Positions 9,427 to 16,902 of a stretch of DNA of 37,570 bases are shown one piece after another. Made by a program: the position numbers and the translations under genes. Below the pieces are notes generated by a model. That model did not search any database. It was not told the DNA's origin and worked only from the letters and a program-made list of their open reading frames with translations. The stretch is from Candidatus Ruminococcus equi (GTDB lineage: Bacteria; Bacillota; Clostridia; Oscillospirales; Acutalibacteraceae): positions 1 through 37,570 of the forward strand of contig JAGHTC010000030.1 in the NCBI GenBank assembly GCA_018065465.1. The letters run 5' to 3'. Numbering within the stretch: the stretch's first letter is position 1; each line of letters starts with the position of its first letter.

Positions 9427-10392
9427 TTAAATTGTGAATTGGGTATTGTTATGAGTTTTTTCGCCTTCACTTTTAGAAAAAAGTTGAGGCTTTACGGGCA
9501 TTGTTTTTTCTGCCCTTTTTTCATACGCCGCTTTGAGTTCTTTTATCTCGCTGGTACAAAGCTTTGACAAAATTTTTTCAAGTGTTTCGGTTTTCAACTC
9601 GTTGTCGCAAAGGGCTGAGAGTTTTACTACCGATTTTGTCAAATCTTCTCTGTAAAGTTTTGCGTCCTCTGCACCTTTTTCAAGAGTAACTATGTACTCA
9701 AAAAGGTTTTTCGACTGCGACTTTGAAAGCGTGATTTCTTCGCCTTTTTCAAGGGCTTTTCTGATATTTTCCATATAATCTGCCTTTCCTTTATGTGCCT
9801 TTATTACGCCCGCACCTTTTTGTGCCGGTACGGCAACAAAACTGAATTCATACGCATCAGTAGGTGAAATAAGTTCGCCGAAGCATAACTTTGAGCCGTA
9901 TTTTTCGCCCTTTGTATGACTGCACGCGTTTGAGTGAATATCGTTTGAACAAATTGAGCAAACGACCTTTTCTACGGCACAGCCGACAGACACTTCCTTT
10001 AATATTCCCGTGTCTATCATATCGATAAAGTCTTCGTTTTTCTTTGTTATCGGAATATACGCTCTTGCAACAAGTCTGAAATAGTCGTCACCGAGCATTG
10101 TTTTTCTGCCTTCTATCGCTTCGACAGAACAAGAAATTATCCTTGCTGTCATATTCTCTGCTTTCATACTGTGGTCAACTATGCCCGTTTTTCCGACAAA
10201 AAGTTTTTCGAGTTCAAAAAGAGATTCCACCGTAAAGCGTTCGTTATCTCTGTCGATATCGTTGTCGCAAAGCACAACCGAGAAAAGATACACATCTTCG
10301 CTTTTGAGTTCTTTTCTTGAATAAGAATTTACGAGTGCCATTTCTTCTTCGCTGATACTGTCAAAAGTTTTTAACACCTGTCCCGTTTTCAA
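9427..10392 (-). CDS. Prohead protease-like protein with Cys/His cluster
   Basis: NDIDRDNERFTVESL, GKTGIVDHS, LKEVSVGC motifs; CSICSNDIHSNACSH cluster; overlaps portal gene. Confidence 0.75.
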   Translation of the reverse strand: MKTGQVLKTFDSISEEEMALVNSYSRKELKSEDVYLFSVVLCDNDIDRDNERFTVESLFELEKLFVGKTGIVDHSMKAENMTARIISCSVEAIEGRKTMLGDDYFRLVARAYIPITKKNEDFIDMIDTGILKEVSVGCAVEKVVCSICSNDIHSNACSHTKGEKYGSKLCFGELISPTDAYEFSFVAVPAQKGAGVIKAHKGKADYMENIRKALEKGEEITLSKSQSKNLFEYIVTLEKGAEDAKLYREDLTKSVVKLSALCDNELKTETLEKILSKLCTSEIKELKAAYEKRAEKTMPVKPQLFSKSEGEKTHNNTQFTI

Positions 10393-11546
10393 TTTTTCAC
10401 CCCCGAAAGTTCAGTTTCGATTTTCTCTGCTTGGGCGTTTGTGAGTCTTGCGTTTGCAAGTTCTGTTTCGTCTTGCAGGTTGATATTGTTCCAGACTATA
10501 TCAAAGTCCGAAGTTTCTCCCGTAAGTCGCAAAAAAGTTTTTACTATCTTTTTTATTACGGGATTTATAAGAGTTCTGTAATAGTCGATTTCACTTGTGA
10601 GAATATCCGCTTGCTGGGCGCTCATTCTCTCGGTTGTTGACCAAGAAAGCCCGAGTAAAAACGGCGGAATAGACAGTTTTGATACAATCTGTTCCAAAAT
10701 GTGTTTTATCGGAACATCGTAGTCAAGTACCTGATTATCCGCACCGATTGCTTTTATCGACACATCACCGACAGATACAAAGTCGCAAACTTGCGATGTG
10801 TCACGCATAGCTTTGCTCCATTCCTTCGCGATTTCTTCTGCCTTTTTTCTTGAATTTGAAGAAGGAGAATTATCCGAAGGCTTGTATGTAACCGCAAAGC
10901 GAACATTTCCGACACGCTCGAAATTTAAACCCATTGTGTTGAAAATTTTCAGGAGTATCCCCGACACAAAGGGCAGCCCGCAAAGTATTGAATTGCCGAC
11001 AAGCGTTCCGGGAGTCGGATTTAAAAGAGAGAGTAAAATCAACTGCTGATACTGTACTTTTTCTGCTTTTATGCCGTCGGTCTTTACATACACAATCGGC
11101 TCTAAAATGCTCGTTTCGTAACCGATTTCGATATCCTTTAGTGATGCGTTGTAAAGAGAGTCAACAGACGAATTATCGCTTGACAAAACGATTTCGCCAA
11201 CCGCTGTACCGTATGTCAGAAGCTGGTCGAAATAGGTGCTGATAAACTGCCCTATTCCTATTGATGTCCCGTTTACTTTGACATTTTTCAAAAATGAATT
11301 TACGGCATTTTCAACTTTCTTTTTTTCGCAAGTTACAGAGAAAGTTCCCAAAAGCCGCACTATTTTTGATATAGCGGCATCAATTACCGGCACCGCTTCT
11401 CTTAAAGATGAATAAAGAGAAATCTGCGGATTTGAACACGGGTTGTATCTGTTTATCTCATAAAACGGATGTCCCATAAAGGTTGACGGAGAAACCACAC
11501 AAGTTTTTTCATCTGATGTTTTCTTTTTTGATGATATAAGTTTCAA
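10389..11546 (-). CDS. Phage portal protein
   Basis: 385 aa; AVPVIDAAISKIVRLLG start and KLSIPPFLLGLSWSTTERMSAQQADIL near the C-terminus, typical of portals. Confidence 0.85.
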   Translation of the reverse strand: MKLISSKKKTSDEKTCVVSPSTFMGHPFYEINRYNPCSNPQISLYSSLREAVPVIDAAISKIVRLLGTFSVTCEKKKVENAVNSFLKNVKVNGTSIGIGQFISTYFDQLLTYGTAVGEIVLSSDNSSVDSLYNASLKDIEIGYETSILEPIVYVKTDGIKAEKVQYQQLILLSLLNPTPGTLVGNSILCGLPFVSGILLKIFNTMGLNFERVGNVRFAVTYKPSDNSPSSNSRKKAEEIAKEWSKAMRDTSQVCDFVSVGDVSIKAIGADNQVLDYDVPIKHILEQIVSKLSIPPFLLGLSWSTTERMSAQQADILTSEIDYYRTLINPVIKKIVKTFLRLTGETSDFDIVWNNINLQDETELANARLTNAQAEKIETELSGVKN

Positions 11547-11565
11547 TGTAACCTCCGTGATTTAC

Positions 11566-12807
11566 CTATCTTTTTGCGGCGATTGCAAAACACGAATCGC
11601 CGTTTTCCAAATAAGTTGTGACAAAATATCTTATGTCATCCATAGCGTGGTCGTTTTCTTTGAGTACCGTGTCTTTGCTTTTCTTTTCATCCCATCTGTA
11701 AAGCGAAAACTCTCTTTTTGCGTCTTCGCAGTTATCACAGATAACGATTCGTTTTTCTTTCAGTGCAGAAGATGTTTTGCGTATGCCGTCAAGCACATTA
11801 TTGTCAGCCGTCATAACAACGAATTTTCCTTTTCTTTTGATAACCTCAATGAAACTTTTGGCTGACGGGTCAACAATAATTGCTTCGATAGATCGTTCAC
11901 CGATAAGACTGATAAGAGCGTCATAATGCTCTTCGTCAGTACGCATAACGCCTTCTTTTTTTGAATCAAAGTAGTACTCATCTATTCGATACCACACAAA
12001 ATCTTTTCTGCCCCAAAGACCAAACGACGAGGGATTTACAGTGCCGTAATCGCAGGATACGACAAATTCGTGAAACTCCTCATCTGGCACAGGGCAAAAC
12101 ATACTGCTGTCCATAAAGGGATAGACAGCACCCGACACCGACACCCATTCACCTTTGACAAAACGGCGATAAAACGCTCCCGAGTACAGGCTCTCGTAGC
12201 GACTTATCATTTCATCACTCAATGACGGGTTGTCCTGCATCGTAAAGTGGATATACAAAGCACGTTTATCATCGCACTTTTTTATCCATTCTTTGTAGAA
12301 CCAATGGTAGGGATATTCGGGATTACAGTTGAAGAAAAATTTTGAGCCCGAAACGGAACAGCGCGCAAGAGCCTGCTCAACAAAGGAACGAGGCATCAAG
12401 GCGACTTCATCAAAAAGAACACCTGAAAGTGTCACGCCCTGAATAAGCGAAGCGCTTGACTCGTCTTTCCCCGAAAAAAGGATAAGGGTAATTTCTTTTT
12501 TCTTATCGCTTACCGTTATCCTGCTCGAAGAAATGTTGTCTTTGACAGAAAATCCGAGTTCTTTGAGAATAGGCAAAAGTGGGATTACCACATTTCGCCT
12601 AAGTGATTTTATCGTCTTTCCGCAAAGCCCGAACAGCCCCCCGTCGAATGTCGAAAATGCCCAAAGCACGAACGACAGCGACAAAGAGAATGTTTTTCCC
12701 GAACGCACCGCACCGTCACAGATAATTGCGTTATAGTTTTTGTATTTCGAGTTTTTCCACCAGGAAAGTGCCTGCAACTGCTTTTTCGAAAACGGCTTAT
12801 ACTCCAC
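11566..12807 (-). CDS. Terminase large subunit (PBSX family)
   Basis: Walker A GAVRSGKT, Walker B GVLFDEVALM, nuclease motifs CDYGTVNPSSFGLW, VDPSAKSF, HAMDDIRYF; GTG start. Confidence 0.93.
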   Translation of the reverse strand: MEYKPFSKKQLQALSWWKNSKYKNYNAIICDGAVRSGKTFSLSLSFVLWAFSTFDGGLFGLCGKTIKSLRRNVVIPLLPILKELGFSVKDNISSSRITVSDKKKEITLILFSGKDESSASLIQGVTLSGVLFDEVALMPRSFVEQALARCSVSGSKFFFNCNPEYPYHWFYKEWIKKCDDKRALYIHFTMQDNPSLSDEMISRYESLYSGAFYRRFVKGEWVSVSGAVYPFMDSSMFCPVPDEEFHEFVVSCDYGTVNPSSFGLWGRKDFVWYRIDEYYFDSKKEGVMRTDEEHYDALISLIGERSIEAIIVDPSAKSFIEVIKRKGKFVVMTADNNVLDGIRKTSSALKEKRIVICDNCEDAKREFSLYRWDEKKSKDTVLKENDHAMDDIRYFVTTYLENGDSCFAIAAKR

Positions 12808-13288
12808 TTATATCACCGCACTCATCAAAGGCATTCTCCGCTTGGCTGCTCAACGCATCCAAAAGCGTGCTTGCAGATGTGCTTTCCTTTTCGTCAAGAG
12901 TAGAAAGTTTTTCAAGCGCTTTCACTCTGTCGAAAAACTTTATCTCCACCGATTTGTCAGTTCTTTTTATCTCCGAAACAGAGAAAAGGTCAAGCGAATT
13001 TATCAACTCTTTTGTCGGAGCGTTTTCATACAAAAGGCTCACCGCATCTGCAACATTTGAGAATGCAAGACGGTAAAGTCCAATCAAAACAAACGATGAT
13101 TTCAGTTTGTTTTTTTCTTTTACCATTCTCGCGATTTCATCACAAATGTCTGACCTGCAAATAAGTTTATTTGAAGCCTTTTTCGGATTTTGAAAACCCG
13201 CAAGTTTTGCCGAATGCTCCATATCTCCGTTTTCACAAAAATAAGAACAAAAATCTTTTTCTTTTTTTGTCAGTTTTTTCTTTGACAA
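12797..13288 (-). CDS. Terminase small subunit
   Basis: KLTKKEKDFCSYFCENGDMEHSAKLAGF...ICRSDICDEIARM terS signature; TTG start with AAAGGATG RBS; overlaps terL. Confidence 0.85.
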   Translation of the reverse strand: MSKKKLTKKEKDFCSYFCENGDMEHSAKLAGFQNPKKASNKLICRSDICDEIARMVKEKNKLKSSFVLIGLYRLAFSNVADAVSLLYENAPTKELINSLDLFSVSEIKRTDKSVEIKFFDRVKALEKLSTLDEKESTSASTLLDALSSQAENAFDECGDISGV

Positions 13289-13327
13289 TTTTTACATCCT
13301 TTCATCGTTCTACTACTTATCGCCATA

Positions 13328-13361
13328 AAAAGAAAAAAGTTGCATACGGATATGCAACCTT
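13328..13361 (-). terminator. Intrinsic-terminator-like hairpin in the 5' leader region of terS
   Basis: Minus strand AAGGTTGCATA-TCCG-TATGCAACTTTTTTCTTTTT; 8-bp perfect core stem extended by wobble/A-T pairs, then T-run. Confidence 0.7.
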
Positions 13362-13429
13362 GAAAATTTTATTTATTAAAACAGAAAAATTTGGTAATAC
13401 TAATAGAAATTTCTTGAAAGGACAACAAA

Positions 13430-14824
13430 ATGTTTACAGAAAATTTTGAAGATAATAAAAAACTACTGCAAACCACATTGCGAAGCAGTGAATGTTTTGA
13501 CATCATCGAAAGGAACATCACGATAGCGGGCAAAAAAGCCGTGATGTTCTACATTGACGGACTGTCAAACGACGCGATTATGGAAAAGATTATGGAGTTT
13601 TTCTACAAAAATACAAAGGCGGAAAATTTCGAAGACGCCCGCACATTTGCAAGCGAGTGTGTTCCGTATATTGAAGTAGATGTAATCGGCGACCTTGACA
13701 CCGTGGTTAAAAATATATTAAGCGGTATTTCCTGCATTATCGTTGAGGGCTTTACCGAGTGCGTAATGCTTGATATGCGCTCATACCCCCAACGAGTTAC
13801 AAGTGAACCCGAAGACGACAAGGTGCTTCGAGGAAGCAAAGACGGTTTTGTTGAAACGCTTATTTTCAACTGTGCATTACTTCGGCGAAGGATAAGGGAC
13901 ACAAACTTTACTACTCGTGCTTTCACGGTGGGAAAAGAATCGAAAACCGATGTTATTCTTTGCTATATGGACAACCGCGTTGACAAAAAACTGCTCGACA
14001 ATCTTTCAAAAAGAATAGACAGACTTAATATCGACTCGCTTTCGATGAATCAACAAAGCCTTATTGAGGCGTTGTATAAAAAGAAATGGCTCAACCCTTT
14101 TCCGAAAGTAAAATATACAGAACGCCCCGATGTTGCGGCGGCTGTTGCACTGAAGGGAAATATCGTAATACTTGTTGACAACTCCCCCTCTGCCCTGCTT
14201 TTACCGACTTCTATTTTCGATTTGCTCGAAGAAGCAGACGACTACTACTTTCCCCCTATCACGGGAACATATATCCGCTTTACGCGAATACTGATTTCGA
14301 TTTTCTCCGTAATTCTCACCCCGCTGTGGCTGCTCGCCCTGCAAAATCCCGATTCCGTACCCGAGGCGTTACGCTTTACTATTGACACAGGACCGCAGAA
14401 TATTCCGATTTTTCTGCAACTGCTGATTATCGAAATAGGCGTTGACGGACTGCGCCTTGCGGCACTTCATACGCCCGAAAGCCTTACCTCTGCGCTCGGC
14501 ATTATCGGTGCTATTGCTTTCTCCGAATTTGCGGTTGATTCAGGCTGGTTTGCGGCGGAAGCAACCTTATATATGGCGTTTGTCACTATTGCGAACTTCT
14601 CGCAGACCAACTACGAATTCGGCTACAGCCTGAAATTTATGCGAATACTGTTGCTCATACTGACAAGGGTGCTGAACTCTCTCGGGTTTGCGATAGGCGT
14701 AGTAATAAACATTATTCTACTGTTTACAAACACAACCATTTCGGGAAAAAGTTATATGTATCCGCTGTTTCCTTTTCACGGAAAAGAACTACTCGGAAAA
14801 CTTCTGCGAATTCGCTTTAAGTAA
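13430..14824 (+). CDS. Spore germination protein, GerA/SpoVAF family
   Basis: 464 aa; KLLDNLSKRID, YTERPDVAAAVALKGNIVILVDNSPSALLLPT, multiple TM helices. Confidence 0.9.
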   Translation: MFTENFEDNKKLLQTTLRSSECFDIIERNITIAGKKAVMFYIDGLSNDAIMEKIMEFFYKNTKAENFEDARTFASECVPYIEVDVIGDLDTVVKNILSGISCIIVEGFTECVMLDMRSYPQRVTSEPEDDKVLRGSKDGFVETLIFNCALLRRRIRDTNFTTRAFTVGKESKTDVILCYMDNRVDKKLLDNLSKRIDRLNIDSLSMNQQSLIEALYKKKWLNPFPKVKYTERPDVAAAVALKGNIVILVDNSPSALLLPTSIFDLLEEADDYYFPPITGTYIRFTRILISIFSVILTPLWLLALQNPDSVPEALRFTIDTGPQNIPIFLQLLIIEIGVDGLRLAALHTPESLTSALGIIGAIAFSEFAVDSGWFAAEATLYMAFVTIANFSQTNYEFGYSLKFMRILLLILTRVLNSLGFAIGVVINIILLFTNTTISGKSYMYPLFPFHGKELLGKLLRIRFK

Positions 14825-15326
14825 AGAAAATACTCACGGTAACAACACTCATAATAACTGCCGTAAAATCCGCCGCAAGCGCCGATATCAAGGTGTGGCG
14901 GATTTTCTTTATGCCTATACTTCCAAAGTACATTGTTATCGCGTAAAATGTTGTTTCGGATGAACCTGCAAGAACGCTTGCACATCTACCTAAAAAACTG
15001 TCTGCACCATAATCTTTATATATTCCCGTCAAAAGTGCCGTAGCCCCCGAGCCCGACACGGGTCTTAATACAGCCATAGGAAGTATCTCCGACGGAAAAT
15101 GGAAAAAATCCGTCACAGGCTTTACCAAAGTTACAATAAAATCGGTAAGTCCCGATGCTTTCAGCATATTGACACAAACTATAAGTCCTATCATTGTCGG
15201 TGCGATTGAATATAAAGTGAAAAGTCCCTGCTTTGCTCCGTCTGTAAATGCATCAAAAACATTTATCCTTTTTACAAGACCGAAAACGACAGTGAACACG
15301 AGAAAAGCGGGGATTATGTACTCCAT
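14817..15326 (-). CDS. spmB: Spore maturation protein B
   Basis: nucleoside recognition/Gate family; TLYSIAPTMIGLIV, PMAVLRPVSGSGATALLTGI, LAGSSETTFYAITMYFGSIGIKK. Confidence 0.9.
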   Translation of the reverse strand: MEYIIPAFLVFTVVFGLVKRINVFDAFTDGAKQGLFTLYSIAPTMIGLIVCVNMLKASGLTDFIVTLVKPVTDFFHFPSEILPMAVLRPVSGSGATALLTGIYKDYGADSFLGRCASVLAGSSETTFYAITMYFGSIGIKKIRHTLISALAADFTAVIMSVVTVSIFFT

Positions 15327-15898
15327 TTTTTACGCCCTTTCAAAGTTTTTGCAAGAATAAGTCCGACGCTGACGGAAACAATTGATGAAATCCATACACA
15401 GAAAATCACATCAAAAGGTGACTTGCTCCCGTAACTTGCACGAAGTGACGCAACCGTTGTCGGCAAAAGTTGTATTGATGCTGTATTGAGTACAACAAAA
15501 GTGACCATACTATCCGTTGCTGTGTCGAGTCTTTTGTTCCCTTTTAACTCTCGCATAGCAGAAAGCCCCAAGGGAGTTGCGGCGTTGCCGAGTCCCAAAA
15601 GATTTGCACTTATATTCATAGTAATATATGAAAAAGCGTCGCTTTGTTCATCTACATCGGGGAAAAGTCTTTTTATCACAGGGGACAGAATTTTTGAAAA
15701 AACTTTCGTCAGTCCGCCCTTGTTTGCTATTTCCATAAAGCCCGACCACATACACATTATCCCGCAAAGCGTAATTAAAAGTTCTACCGCCTCTTTTGCG
15801 CCGTCTATTACCGATTGGGACAGCGCAGACATATTCCCCGAAAACGCGGCATAGACAAAACTCAGTGTTATCATTCCCGCAAAAATATACGAAATCAT
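15314..15898 (-). CDS. spmA: Spore maturation protein A
   Basis: LCGIMCMWSGFMEIANKGGL, NISANLLGLGNAATPLGLSAMREL; overlaps spmB. Confidence 0.9.
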   Translation of the reverse strand: MISYIFAGMITLSFVYAAFSGNMSALSQSVIDGAKEAVELLITLCGIMCMWSGFMEIANKGGLTKVFSKILSPVIKRLFPDVDEQSDAFSYITMNISANLLGLGNAATPLGLSAMRELKGNKRLDTATDSMVTFVVLNTASIQLLPTTVASLRASYGSKSPFDVIFCVWISSIVSVSVGLILAKTLKGRKKWST

Positions 15899-15934
15899 AG
15901 TGCCTCCTATATCACTTTTGGCATTATATAACTG

Positions 15935-15963
15935 TTGACAAAATTGGCGAGTTTTGGTAAAAT
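15935..15963 (+). promoter_or_regulatory. sigma-A promoter for AbrB-like gene
   Basis: TTGACA, 17-nt spacer, TAAAAT. Confidence 0.7.
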
Positions 15964-15993
15964 TATGTCATAAAAACAGAAGGAGGAGTTATT

Positions 15994-16236
15994 ATGAAAC
16001 CCGCAGGTTTTCTCTGCAAAATTGACAAACTCGGCAGAATTGTCATTCCAAAACCCATTCGAAAAACCTATAACCTTAACGAAGATGACACGGTTGAACT
16101 TTTCACCGACAATGACGGCATTATCATCAAGCGTTACGGTATGAAATGCACCTTCTGCGAAAACTCTGATGACCTTACAAACTTCAAGGGCAAACCCATT
16201 TGCAGTTCGTGCTTGAAGGCTCTGTCATCAAAATAA
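15994..16236 (+). CDS. AbrB/SpoVT-family DNA-binding protein with C-terminal zinc-ribbon-like motif
   Basis: KIDKLGRIVIPKPIRKTYNLNEDDTVELF plus CTFCENSDDLTNFKGKPICSSC; AGGAGG RBS. Confidence 0.9.
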   Translation: MKPAGFLCKIDKLGRIVIPKPIRKTYNLNEDDTVELFTDNDGIIIKRYGMKCTFCENSDDLTNFKGKPICSSCLKALSSK

Positions 16237-16292
16237 CTTTGTAAATTATATAAAAAAACTATAAATAATATTCAAAATCGGGGGATGAAGTT

Positions 16293-16781
16293 ATGACAAG
16301 AATTGATAAGGAAAACTACTATCTTGATATTGCCGAAACCGTTTTGGAGCGTGGCACCTGCCTTCGCCGTAATTTCGGTGCTATCATCGTAAACCAAGAT
16401 CAGATTATTTCTACAGGCTATGTCGGTGCACCCAGAGGACGCAAAAACTGTATCGACCTCGGTCACTGTATCAGGGAGGAAAAGAAAATTCCCCGTGGCG
16501 AAAGATACGAACTTTGTCGCAGTGTTCACGCCGAGGCTAACGCAATCATCCACGCTCCCCGTGACCAGATGTTGGGCGCCACTTTGTACCTTGTCGGCAA
16601 GGAAGTCACAACAGGCAACTATGTCGAAAATGCAAGTGCCTGCTCAATGTGTAAGCGTCTTATCATCAACGCCGGCATAAAAAAAGTCATCATCCGCACC
16701 ACAAAAACAACATTCAAAGCACTTTATGTTGAAGAATGGATAGAAAATGATGATTCATTAGAAGGTATTTTAGGTTACTGA
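16293..16781 (+). CDS. Deoxycytidylate (dCMP) deaminase family protein
   Basis: SVHAEANAI and CSMCKRLIINAGIKKVI zinc deaminase motifs; GGGGGATG RBS. Confidence 0.9.
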   Translation: MTRIDKENYYLDIAETVLERGTCLRRNFGAIIVNQDQIISTGYVGAPRGRKNCIDLGHCIREEKKIPRGERYELCRSVHAEANAIIHAPRDQMLGATLYLVGKEVTTGNYVENASACSMCKRLIINAGIKKVIIRTTKTTFKALYVEEWIENDDSLEGILGY

Positions 16782-16794
16782 TAATACATAGTTA

Positions 16795-16825
16795 AAGGCT
16801 GTGACGCTTTCATCACAGCCTTTTA
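16795..16825 (+). terminator. Intrinsic terminator after dCMP deaminase
   Basis: GGCTGTGA-...-TCACAGCC stem then TTTT. Confidence 0.75.
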
Positions 16826-16852
16826 GTATATAGTTTTTAGTTTTACGATAAT

Positions 16853-16886
16853 AAAAAACTGCAACGGATTTGGGTTGCAGTTTTTT
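16853..16886. terminator. Bidirectional intrinsic terminator
   Basis: AAAAAACTGCAAC-GGATTTGG-GTTGCAGTTTTTT. Confidence 0.8.
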
Positions 16887-16902
16887 GTTTATGTTTGATA
16901 TT

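Noticed and set aside
2136-13361. GTTGCA-containing hairpins at both ends of the phage-like cassette as att sites
   Set aside because: Only a short shared stem sequence, each better explained as an intrinsic terminator; a similar GTTGCA stem also occurs at 16853-16886.
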